Shown here: piece after piece, positions 7,708 through 16,017 of the stretch
How the letters are laid out: each line of letters starts with the position of its first letter
How positions within the stretch are numbered: position 1 is the first letter of the stretch
Origin: an uncultured Poribacteria bacterium
Lineage (GTDB): Bacteria > Poribacteria > WGA-4E > WGA-3G
NCBI GenBank assembly: GCA_951828515.1
Contig: OX639992.1
Coordinates: 5,248,217 to 5,312,216 of the forward strand
DNA: 64,000 nt
Reading direction: 5' to 3'
The notes under the pieces: model-generated
Told to the model about the DNA's origin: nothing
Seen by the model: the letters and a program-made list of their open reading frames with translations, nothing else
Database searches by the model: none
Program-made: the position numbers and the translations under genes

Positions 7708-9107
7708 GCAGCGAAGCCTCTACGGGTAGACGCAGACGGACCGATCCAAGAACACAATACCAAGCGCGCGGCGCGTTTTACCTACCAGAGAACGCTCGTT
7801 TCGAGTACCTCCTCAATTTGCCAGAGAGCGAAAACATCGGACAAGCCATCACTGATGCCATGAAGGCAATAGAAGCGGAAAACTCTCACATTGCTGGAGT
7901 CCTGCCGAAGACGTACAATCGCCTTGAAAAGAATACGCTTCTTGAACTCCTCCGTATCATGGAACAGATTCCTATGGATATCGAAGGGGATGCCTTTGGA
8001 AAGGTCTACGAGTACTTTCTCGGTAATTTTGCCATGAGTGAGGGACAGCGTGGCGGAGAATTTTTCACCCCTACCTCCCTCGTGAAACTCATTGTCGAAG
8101 TCCTCCAACCCTTTCAGGGGCGTATTTTTGATCCTGCCTGTGGCTCCGGCGGCATGTTCGTCCAAAGTGCCGAGTTTATCCGTAACCATAAGAAAAATGG
8201 AGATCAGCAAAATATTAGTCTTTACGGGATCGAACGCGTCGCTGAGACTCTCAGATTGTGCAAGATGAACCTTGCGGTGCATAACCTCGAAGGCGATGTC
8301 AAACAAGCCAATAGTTACTATGAAGACCCCCATAACTGTCTTGGCACATTTGATTTTGTCATGGCAAATCCGCCCTTCAATGTGGATCGCGTAGACATGG
8401 AACGCGTCAAAGATGACCCCCGATTTCCCTTTGGCATGCCTCGCGTCGGCAACGCCAATTACATCTGGATTCAACTTTTCTACAGCGCGCTTTCCGACTC
8501 TGGCCGCGCAGGTTTTGTCATGGCGAACTCCGCCGCCGATGCCCGCGCCTCCGAGCTTGAAATACGGACCCAAATTATCAAATCCGGAGCCGTCGATGTT
8601 ATCGTCAGTATCGCCTCAAATTTCTTCTATACGGTTACCTTGCCGTGTACCCTCTGGTTCTTTGACAAATCCAAACGAAACAGCGAGAGGCACGATAAAG
8701 TTTTGTTTATTGACGCGCGGCATCTCTATCAACAGGTGAGCCGCGCACACCGAGAATTCACTCCGTTGCAACTCGAATTCCTTGCCAATATTGTAAGACT
8801 CTATCGTGGAGAAGATCCTGAAAACCAACATAGCAGTGCTGATTTCCTCGCTACAAAATTCCCGGGTATAGCATACATTGACGTGCCAGGGCTTTGCAAA
8901 GTGGCTACTGTTGCCGAAATTGAAGTACAAGGGTGGAGTCTCAACCCGGGTCGGTATGTCGGAGTCGCCGAACAAGCACCCGATGATTTCGACTTTGCAG
9001 AGCGATTTGGTGAACTCAACGAAGAATTAGAAATCCTAAATGCGGAGGCACACCAATTAGAGGAACGCATCGCTGAAAATGTTGTAAAAATTTTGGAAGA
9101 TCGGTAA
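7689..9107 (+). pseudogene. hsdM: Type I restriction-modification DNA methylase HsdM, N-terminus lost
   Basis: The frame is open directly from the TnpB element's right end (7689) and reads as HsdM throughout, but the usual first ~120 residues are missing. Present are the AdoMet motif [10 protein letters not shown], the catalytic NPPF motif (about 8367), [17 protein letters not shown] between them and the N-terminal remnant, and a C-terminal coiled segment ([20 protein letters not shown]). TTG at 7818 is the first plausible internal start, giving 429 residues. The protein would methylate adenine in a complex with HsdS. It lies upstream of a DUF433/DUF5615 module and an hsdS with a nonsense codon, so the whole locus looks dead. 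Confidence 0.85.
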
Positions 9108-9211
9108 TGTGAAGGGTCCATTGTCTGAACCGGGATTTACAGGTTTCTTCGATCTTTTCAGGATCATGTATGCATGTTACCTGAAATATCGGGTAATAGG
9201 ATTACCGATAT

Positions 9212-9240
9212 TTGACAAACACGTTACTTCATGATAAAAT
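9212..9240 (+). promoter_or_regulatory. Sigma70-type promoter of the DUF433/DUF5615 module
   Basis: TTGACA at 9212-9217, a 17-base spacer and TAAAAT at 9235-9240, 46 bases before the ATG of the next gene. Its location inside the hsd locus gives the module its own transcription independent of hsdM. Confidence 0.7.
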
Positions 9241-9285
9241 AGACATTAACAAAGCCGAAAAACTTATTTCGGGAGGAGACTCCTC

Positions 9286-9657
9286 ATGGAACTTGTAAGT
9301 ATCTTTGAGTTTGTCAACCCAAACACGATTCGGATCAAAGGGACACGGGTCGGTATTGAAATCGTAATTGAAAAATTCCTTGAGGGTGCAAGCCCGAAGG
9401 AAATTCAGCGACACTACCCACATCTGACCCTAAAACAGATATATGCAACAATTACTTATTATCTATTCAACAAAGAGGCAATAGATGCCTATATTGAAAC
9501 GGGGTACAAACGGACTGAAGTTGCCTACGAGATCCAACGAAAAAACCCACCGTCGGGTGTTAAGCGTCTTATAAAAATAAAGGCACAGCAGGAAACCCAA
9601 AGGATGGCATCCGTGAAAAGTGATAATGAACAGAAATCAAATCCGTTTCCTTCTTGA
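9286..9657 (+). CDS. DUF433-family putative antitoxin
   Basis: 123 residues starting after a strong GGGAGGAG site. The region about residues 5-70 has the DUF433 pattern (NPNTIRIKGTRVGIEIVIEKFLEGASPKEIQRHYPHLTLKQIYA), a small helical fold thought to bind DNA. DUF433 proteins are commonly paired with DUF5615 PIN-like proteins, as here, where the two genes overlap by 32 bases. The C-terminal tail (residues 75-123) is basic and probably contacts the partner. The pair is inserted between hsdM and hsdS, which is common for toxin-antitoxin modules in restriction loci. Confidence 0.75.
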   Translation: MELVSIFEFVNPNTIRIKGTRVGIEIVIEKFLEGASPKEIQRHYPHLTLKQIYATITYYLFNKEAIDAYIETGYKRTEVAYEIQRKNPPSGVKRLIKIKAQQETQRMASVKSDNEQKSNPFPS

Positions 9658-9994
9658 TGAAGACACTTCGCATGCTATCCGAAATGGCCTCAGACACAGG
9701 CATCCAGAGGTTGAAATTCGCGTTATTGGTGGTGACGGTGTCCCACCAATCGGTACAAAAGACGAGGACATCCTTGAATTTCTTGAACGTGAGGCGTATA
9801 TCCTTGTTTCGTCAAACCGGAGCACGATGCCTATGCATTTGGAAGGGCACCTTCAAAAGGGAGGACACATTTCTGGTGTTTTGCTTTTGCGTCCCGGATT
9901 CTCTTATAGAGAGATTATTGATACGCTCGAACTTATCTTGTTTGCGAGTGTCCCAGAAGATTTCCGGGATCAAGTGGTCTACATTCCGTTTTGA
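9626..9994 (+). CDS. DUF5615 PIN-like putative toxin
   Basis: About 122 residues. It opens with IRFLLDEDTSHAIRNGLRHRHPEVEIRVI, the DUF5615/Mut7-C-like start whose first acidic pair (DED) belongs to a PIN-like metal site. It continues with DEDILEFLEREAYILVSSN, which carries the second acidic cluster, and a GVLLLRPG strand. PIN-like proteins are metal-dependent ribonucleases. The ATG at 9626 is preferred; GTG at 9620 is possible. The overlap with the DUF433 gene and the shared upstream promoter indicate one toxin-antitoxin unit. Activity is inferred. Confidence 0.75.
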   Translation: MNRNQIRFLLDEDTSHAIRNGLRHRHPEVEIRVIGGDGVPPIGTKDEDILEFLEREAYILVSSNRSTMPMHLEGHLQKGGHISGVLLLRPGFSYREIIDTLELILFASVPEDFRDQVVYIPF

Positions 9995-10041
9995 GTTCTA
10001 TGGTTGAAGCTTAGATTAAAGATTTTGGGGAAGATAATGTA

Positions 10042-11265
10042 ATGATAGAAAAAAAATGGAATAGCGTCATACTTCGAGAAATTTGCGACTCGATAAATTA
10101 TGGTTACACCGCTAGCGCAAAGTCAGAGCCGATTGGTCCCAAATTTCTCAGAATCACCGATATTGTACCAAATCGGATTGATTGGTCATCTGTGCCGTAT
10201 TGCGGAATAAGCGAAAAGAGTTTGAGCAAATACTTATTGGAGAAGGACGATATTGTAATTGCGCGGACGGGAGCAACAACAGGTTACGCTAAGCAAATTA
10301 AGACAGATCATCAGGCCGTTTTTGCCTCTTACTTGGTGCGGATTCGCATAAATCCGAAGTATGATAGCCGATATGTCGGGTTTGTCGTTGAATCTAATGA
10401 ATATAAAAGATTCATTCAACTAAATCTCGGAGGTGCAGCCCAGCCTCAAGCCAATGCTCAAGTTCTGACTTCGTTCCTAATACCACTACCTCCTCTCCCA
10501 ACCCAACGCAAGATCGCCGCTGTCCTCTCTGCCTACGACGACCTCATCGAAAACAACACCCGCCACATCAAAATCCTTGAAGACATGGCACAAACCCTCT
10601 ACCAAGAATGGTTCGTCCACTTTTGATTCCCCGGACATGAGAAGGTCCCGATGATAGAATCCTCATTGGGACCGATACCGCAAGAGTGGAAAGTTAAACA
10701 ACTTGGTAAAATATGTGATGTATTAATGGGACAGTCCCCAAAATCTGAGTTCTACAATGAGACGGGTGAAGGTTTACCTTTTCATCAAGGAGTTACAGAC
10801 TTTGGGCAAAGATTTCCAACGGATCGGGTCTACTGCACTATCCAAAAACGCATCGCGGAGGTCGGGGACATACTGCTTAGTGTTCGAGCGCCTGTTGGGC
10901 GAATCAACGTTGCGAACAAAAGGATAGTGATTGGGCGCGGGCTTTCCGCAATCCGTAGCAAAAATGAAAATCAAGCGTTTATACTTCAGCAATTGAAGGA
11001 TAAATTTCAGGAAGAAGACACAATGGGCAGTGGAACGATTTTCAATGCTATCACAAAATCAGATTTATTGAGTGTTCAACTCTTAGAACCTCCCAAATCA
11101 ATAGTTGTCAATTTTGAGGAAATTGCTGAACTGATTTCTTTACAATTGGCAAACCTGACAATTAAAAACACTAATCTCCAAAAAACCCGAGACCTCCTCC
11201 TCCCGAAACTCATCTCCAGCGAGATTGACGTGTCCGACCTTGACATCGACATTGACACCGTATAA
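10042..11265 (+). pseudogene. hsdS: Type I specificity subunit HsdS with one in-frame stop
   Basis: A two-half HsdS. The first half (10042-10623) has one target-recognition domain and the conserved helix PTQRKIAAVLSAYDDLIENN...LEDMAQTLYQEWFVHF. The second half (10651-11265) has the second recognition domain and the ending TRDLLLPKLISSEIDV. Both are in the same frame and the junction reads HF-stop-FPGHEKVP. The stop TGA at 10624-10626 is most simply a CGA arginine codon mutated to TGA. Two shorter proteins could be made, since split HsdS pieces can sometimes assemble. With the damaged hsdM and hsdR beside it, loss of function is likelier. Confidence 0.85.
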
Positions 11266-11342
11266 TCAAGTGCTGTCGTTCGCTAACCACGCATTTCCTT
11301 TCGCATAAAAGCTAATGTTATGCTAAAATATTGTTAGCAATA

Positions 11343-11516
11343 GTGAACAGAGTTTCGCGTTTCCAAACTGAAGTTGAAAGTGAGCGCAAACGACTTCGGA
11401 AAGAATGGGATAGGGCAATAGCACACTTCCACAATGCCTTTGCCGATATTCCAGAGGAGGAAGTGATACGTCATTTTGAGGAAGCACTCGCAGAGGTGAG
11501 GCGTGAACGAACCTGA
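11343..11516 (+). CDS. Putative antitoxin of a PIN module (small helical protein)
   Basis: About 57 residues, predicted to be almost wholly helical and charged: VSRFQTEVESERKRLRKEWDRAIAHFHNAF followed by IPEEEVIRHFEEALAEVRRER. This pattern resembles the short proteins that precede PIN-domain toxins. The start is uncertain: GTG at 11343 or TTG at 11331. It overlaps by 14 bases the start of a PIN-like frame that is truncated after ~36 residues. The toxin partner is therefore gone and this is probably a relic. Confidence 0.5.
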   Translation: MNRVSRFQTEVESERKRLRKEWDRAIAHFHNAFADIPEEEVIRHFEEALAEVRRERT

Positions 11517-11618
11517 GAATCGCTGGCGCGTTTACCGAGCAACATTTGACACCAACATCTTTGTCCGTTCATTGATTCAGAAGGAGAATCTTGCGAATCA
11601 TCTGATTTCGCTGCTGCC
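11503..11618 (+). pseudogene. PIN-domain toxin, N-terminal fragment
   Basis: Reading from GTG 11503, the first ~36 residues give RVYRATFDTNIFVRSLI...ANHLISLL, the usual start of a PIN-family toxin with the first metal-binding Asp in FDTNIF. After about 11617 the sequence switches to hsdR coding sequence in another frame. The rest of the PIN domain is absent. The junction shows that a deletion fused a toxin-antitoxin module to the middle of hsdR. Confidence 0.7.
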
Positions 11619-12888
11619 TATAACGACAACCTCCGAGATTACAAAGACACCATTTCACACCTCTTTTGGTACAACGCCTTTATTCTTCTCTCTAACGGCA
11701 CAGAGAGCAAGGTCGGGAGCCTCACTGCCAGTTGGGAGCACTTCGCCGAATGGAAACGTGTTCACAGTGAAGATGAACCGCCTAAAATATCTTTAGAGAC
11801 AATCCTGCAGGCACTGTGTGAACCCCACAGATTACTTGATGTTGTCGAGAATTTCATCCTATTTATGGAAGCACAAGGCGGATTAATTAAGATTCTCGCC
11901 AAGAACCATTAATACCTCGGTGTCAACAACGCCATCACATCTCTGAAGCAGATTGAAAATAACCGAGGCAAACTTGGTGTCTTTTGGCATACACAAGGCA
12001 GTGGGAAAAGCATTTCGATGCTTTTGTTTGCCCAGAAGGTCCTTAGAAAAGTGCCGGGAAACTGGACATTTGTTGTCGTAACCGATCGCAAAGAATTGGA
12101 CGACCAAATCTACAAGATCTTCGCGAGTTCGAGTGGTGTCCTGACGCAGCAAGAGGTTCATGCGGAAAGAGTTGTCCATCTACGCCAACTCCTCAGTGAA
12201 GACCATCGCTATATCTTTACCCTCATTCACAAGTTCCAGACGCAAGGTGGTGAGCGGCATCCGGTTCTTTCTGAACGCTCAGACATCGTTGTCATTACGG
12301 ATGAGGCGCATCGGAGTCAATACGACACACTCGCCTTGAACATGCGCACGGCACTCCCTAACGCGGCATTCATCGCGTTTACGGGTACGCCGCTTATGGC
12401 GGGTGAAGAAAAAACAAAATCGGTATTCGGGGACTATGTGAGTGTCTACGATTTCAACCAATCTATCCTCGATCGCGCAACCGTGCCACTCTACTATGAA
12501 AACCGTGTGCCGACCTTACAACTGACGAACGAAAACCTCAACGAAGACCTCGAACAGATCTTGAAAGATGCCGAACTTGATGAAGCACAAGAGGCGAAAC
12601 TGGAACACGAATTTGCCAGAGAGTATCATCTCATCACGCGAGAGGGAGGAAGTAAAAACGGCTGTGAGAAGATTGCTTGAGACACTCAAGCGAGAGAACT
12701 TGGGTTTGGATTGGCGGAAACGGACACAGTCGAAAGCTAAAGTCAAAGAAACCGTTGACAACATACTTGATAATGGACTGCCCCACCCTTATACACCCGA
12801 ACTGTTCAGTCAGAAAACTGAAGCGGTTTATCAGCACATCTACGATTCTTACTACGGCGAAGGGAAAAGCATTTACACGCAAAATTAA
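11613..12888 (+). pseudogene. hsdR: Type I restriction endonuclease subunit HsdR, multiply broken
   Basis: From 11616 the frame reads as HsdR (NDNLRDYKDTI, LFWYNAFILLSNG, WEHFAEWKRV, LLDVVENFILF, KILAKNH). A TAA at 11910-11912 follows where Gln is expected (NH-stop-YLGV). It continues with the helicase Walker A HTQGSGKS, motif Ia FVVVTDRKELDDQ, DEAH (VVITDEAHRSQYDTLA) and FTGTPL. After about 12640 the second motor domain is missing and a different frame carries the C-terminus (LDWRKRTQSKAKVK, YTPELFSQKTEAVYQHIYDSY). The N-terminal nuclease part is also gone. Three separate lesions show long-standing decay. Confidence 0.85.
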
Positions 12889-12911
12889 AGGCGCGGTTTC
12901 AAACCGCGCCT
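12889..12911. repeat. REP-like palindrome (GGCGCGGTTT family)
   Basis: AGGCGCGGTTT / AAACCGCGCCT form an 11-base perfect stem around one base, right at the end of the hsdR remnant. It belongs to the dispersed hairpin family also seen at 14280, 19622, 42425, 46659, 48851 and 53030. Confidence 0.75.
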
Positions 12912-12936
12912 ACGTTTTATTTATGTTTCCCAGTTA

Positions 12937-14157
12937 TTATCCAATCTCCCCAATCTCAATCAATCGAGCACCCAATGACAATCGATCACCTAATGACAAT
13001 TCTGGGCGTGGTAAGTCGCCGAACAACGGACGGAAATATCCTGCCCCCGCTGGAGATATCTGATACCGTTCCGCGTCGTAGAACCGTAGATCGAGACTCC
13101 TCCGAATAACATGCCCCGATGCATCCCGCTTCAGCACTTGATCTAACGGCAACAGGGTCGGTTCAATGCCGACCTCTGTCCGTGTAATCGTTGCAACACC
13201 GTTGAACATTCCATCTGAGAGTGCCTGCACCGCCATCGCACCTGCCTTCATAGCGATGTCTCTGTCCAATGGTATCGGGCTACCGCACCGCTGGAGATAG
13301 CCGAGTATCAAAGCACGGAAAGCGGAACTTGAAATTTCGGGAAGCAGTTTCTTCATCGTCTCAACGATAATTTCTGAACACCCTCCCGGTTTCGTATGTC
13401 CAAAAGCATCGAGTTCCGCCTGTGAAGTAATCATCAGTTCCCCAGCATCGTTCCGAATACCTTCCGACACGACAACGATGACGTTCCCTTGTGCTGCGTG
13501 TTTTTCACGAATCGCTTCCGCCAATCTCTCCGGTTGATACGGCACTTCTGGAACAACGATAAGATCCGCGAGTCCATAAGCGGCGGATAAGGTCAACCAC
13601 CCCGCATCTCTCCCCATCGCTTCAACAACAATCACACGATCGTGGGAGTAGGTCGTTGTCCGCAGATCTTGGACGTAATTGATGACTCTGTTCGCAGATG
13701 AAGGGAAGCCGGGACAGAAATAGTTCACCATCTTCGAGTAATCGACGGCATCTCCTTCAGGTGGATTGATACCCACATCGTTATCAATTGTTTTGGTAAC
13801 GAACGTGGTTGTGAATTGATCGGACAGCGCGGTTCCGACGGTCAACGTATCGTCGCCACCGATCGGAATGAGACCACTGATGTCCAATTTTTTCAGATTA
13901 CTGACGGCTTCATCTAATTTGCCATCTTTAATCAAATTTGTACGTGAACTCTTTAACAGCGTCCCACCCCGATTTTCATCAATTAGATCAGGCGTTAGCG
14001 TAAAGTAGTGTCCACCCTTCAAAACACCGCGCCACCCTTCCATGAATCCGATGAGTTCAAAACCGAGTTCTTCGGCTTTCAACGCGATGCCTTTAAGGGT
14101 GGCGTTAAGAGCACTTGTGTCGCCTCCACCTGTTAGAACGCCTATCTTTTTTGCCAT
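12937..14157 (-). CDS. 6-phosphofructokinase, probably PPi-dependent
   Basis: 406 residues from the ATG at 14157 (AAGGAG six bases upstream). Phosphofructokinase A fold: LTGGGDTSALNA at residues 8-19, GGDDT at 100-104, TKTIDND at 121-127, and MGRDAGWL. In family terms, Asp after GGD and Lys before TIDND are the residues that mark pyrophosphate-using enzymes, while ATP enzymes usually have Gly at both. So it should phosphorylate fructose 6-phosphate with PPi, reversibly, at the core of glycolysis. Arg and Glu of the sugar-phosphate site are visible around SEGI and the later SSAFRALILGYLQRCGSP. It is monocistronic between repeats. Confidence 0.88.
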   Translation of the reverse strand: MAKKIGVLTGGGDTSALNATLKGIALKAEELGFELIGFMEGWRGVLKGGHYFTLTPDLIDENRGGTLLKSSRTNLIKDGKLDEAVSNLKKLDISGLIPIGGDDTLTVGTALSDQFTTTFVTKTIDNDVGINPPEGDAVDYSKMVNYFCPGFPSSANRVINYVQDLRTTTYSHDRVIVVEAMGRDAGWLTLSAAYGLADLIVVPEVPYQPERLAEAIREKHAAQGNVIVVVSEGIRNDAGELMITSQAELDAFGHTKPGGCSEIIVETMKKLLPEISSSAFRALILGYLQRCGSPIPLDRDIAMKAGAMAVQALSDGMFNGVATITRTEVGIEPTLLPLDQVLKRDASGHVIRRSLDLRFYDAERYQISPAGAGYFRPLFGDLPRPELSLGDRLSLGARLIEIGEIG

Positions 14158-14279
14158 AGCGAACTCCTTCACTGTTTATATATTTTTTATTTTAGGGTCC
14201 GATGTTGTTTGCGCGTAGTGGTATTTCGGTCACGTCTCCCTCATCTATAGCGAATTATAAAAATAAGTAGACACTGCTC

Positions 14280-14308
14280 GGTAGGTGTGATATCAAACCA
14301 CACCTACC
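14280..14308. repeat. REP-like palindrome (GGTAGGTGTG family)
   Basis: GGTAGGTGTG / CACACCTACC form a 10-base perfect stem around a 9-base loop between two minus-strand genes. It is about 30 bases downstream of the TPP-enzyme stop and could also act as its transcription terminator, although no T-tract is evident on that strand. Confidence 0.7.
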
Positions 14309-14339
14309 GCGGTGCCCAAATAATAATGGACTGGCAAGA

Positions 14340-15899
14340 CTATTTGACGACTTCGAGGAGAACCGGTTTATCCAAAGCGAGTGCCTTTTCAAACGTCGGT
14401 TTGAAATCAATTGGATCTTCAACGCGTAACCCAATCGCACCGAACGATTCTGCGAACTGCACGAAGTCGGGGTTGGCGAGTTCAACACCGATCCGTTTGC
14501 CGAAGCGTCGGAGTTGCCCGCGTTCAATTGAAGTGTACTGGTTGTCGTTCATGACAAGCGTCACAACGGGTAGGTTATACATCACCGCGGTTGCCAGATC
14601 TGGACACGTCATTAAAAACCCACCGTCCCCACTCAGTGCGACGACTTTCCTATCTGGATAGGCAACCTGTGCCCCGATAGCACCCGTCAATCCGATCCCC
14701 ATCGCAACAGAGACACCGGAGAAGATGTAACTTCCCGGATGATAACACGGGAAATGTGCCAGTGCGCCATAGCCCGTAATGTTAACGTCAACTGACAAGA
14801 TTGCATCACGAGGCATCACATCACGCATCTCTTGGAGGATTCGAGGGCGTTCAACCGCCATAAATCGTCGGCGTAGTTCGCGCAAGCCTTCCCCCCAACC
14901 GCCTTTCCGCTTCTCGTCACGCAGCGCGGCGTTCAACTGGCGCAAGACCAATTTTGGACTCGCCCCGATGCCAACAGTCGCAGGATATTCTTTGTGAATT
15001 TCCTCTGCGTCTGCTTCGATATGTAACAAGGGTTGCGGAATCTGGAGGCTCCAGTTGCCAGTATCACGATAGTTAAACCGAGTCCCGACGGCAACGATAA
15101 GGTCGGATGCCTCCATCGCTGCTTGGGACACACCATCTCGAAAGACACCGATCGAATGCGGCGAGTCTTCCGGTACTGAGCCTTTCCCAAAACCTGTCAT
15201 TACGATTGGGGAGTCCAGCAGTTCCGCGAACTCCAGTATTTCCGCAGTTGCGCGCGTATGGTTAATACCGCCGCCTGCAATAATAAGTGGACGTTCTGAG
15301 GTGCTCAACAATGCCAGCGCTGCATCCACGTCTTGTGGACTTGCAGTCGTCTGAATACCGTTGTGCCGTGGCGGGATTGGAAAATCGGCTTCAGCATCCA
15401 ACGCATCTTTTGCCAACTCAATCAGCACGGGTCCAGGTCTACCAGAGCGTAAGGCACTGAAACTCCGATTGATGGCACCCGGAATCTGGTCTACCCGATG
15501 CACAATTTCCAGATGTTTCGTCATTGTGCTGAAGGCGGCTCGCTGATCCAGTCCGTGAAAACTCTTCTTCGGATCCCGTGACGCCAAGTGGGATGGGTTC
15601 TGTCCAGTAATCCAAAGCACCGAAGAAGACGCTGTGTTTGCCTCACCAATACCGATAGAGGCGTTGTTTGAACCCGGACCCGGGACGGTCATACAGACAC
15701 CAACATCGCCTGTGGCGCGAGCATAGCCATCCGCCATAAATGCCGCACCGCCTTCGTGCCGTGTGACATAGTGTTGGATGCTGTCTTGATTGTTGTATAA
15801 TGACTCATAGACAGTGTCTAAATGGTTGCCCGGTAAACCGAAAATGACACTCACACCTTGTGCTTTCAAACCTTCGACAAAAAGGTCTCCACCCGTCAT
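14340..15899 (-). CDS. Thiamine-diphosphate enzyme, acetolactate synthase-like
   Basis: 519 residues, three-domain TPP enzyme. The N-terminal PYR domain has FGLPGN and the catalytic Glu49 in RHEGGAAFMADGYAR; the central domain carries IAGGG; the C-terminal domain has the ThDP motif GDGGF (424-428) through NDN (451-453). Acetolactate synthase-like large-subunit enzymes of this length include decarboxylases, carboligases and sulfoacetaldehyde-type enzymes. No small regulatory ilvN subunit is next to it, so an amino-acid biosynthetic role is not supported. A Gly-rich TTGATTATGACGGGT-type start lies after AAAGGAGCT. The exact substrate is open. Confidence 0.85.
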   Translation of the reverse strand: MTGGDLFVEGLKAQGVSVIFGLPGNHLDTVYESLYNNQDSIQHYVTRHEGGAAFMADGYARATGDVGVCMTVPGPGSNNASIGIGEANTASSSVLWITGQNPSHLASRDPKKSFHGLDQRAAFSTMTKHLEIVHRVDQIPGAINRSFSALRSGRPGPVLIELAKDALDAEADFPIPPRHNGIQTTASPQDVDAALALLSTSERPLIIAGGGINHTRATAEILEFAELLDSPIVMTGFGKGSVPEDSPHSIGVFRDGVSQAAMEASDLIVAVGTRFNYRDTGNWSLQIPQPLLHIEADAEEIHKEYPATVGIGASPKLVLRQLNAALRDEKRKGGWGEGLRELRRRFMAVERPRILQEMRDVMPRDAILSVDVNITGYGALAHFPCYHPGSYIFSGVSVAMGIGLTGAIGAQVAYPDRKVVALSGDGGFLMTCPDLATAVMYNLPVVTLVMNDNQYTSIERGQLRRFGKRIGVELANPDFVQFAESFGAIGLRVEDPIDFKPTFEKALALDKPVLLEVVK

Positions 15900-15927
15900 A
15901 ATAGCTCCTTTGGTTCATAAAGTTAAA

Positions 15928-16017
15928 TAGTAGCCTGCAACACCAGCGCAGGCGGATATGTGGAACGCACGCCAAAAAAATAAATCCACGTCATTTCTCC
16001 ACAAGGTATAATTAAAA
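15928..16017 (+). repeat. Dispersed CCACAAGG...AATTAAAA element, copy d
   Basis: It begins AGTAGCCTGCAACACCAGC with the GCCTGC/GCAGGC hairpin and ends CTCCACAAGGTATAATTAAA. Its last bases contain the stop codon of the minus-strand gene 16012-17871, so insertion of the element may have set that gene's end. The TATAAT inside the end box is a perfect -10 hexamer, though no gene follows on the plus strand here. Confidence 0.7.

Noticed and set aside
7782-8573. 263-residue minus-strand frame inside hsdM
   Set aside because: Antisense to the methylase with its DPACGSGG and NPPF motifs; the composition is that of a shadow frame.
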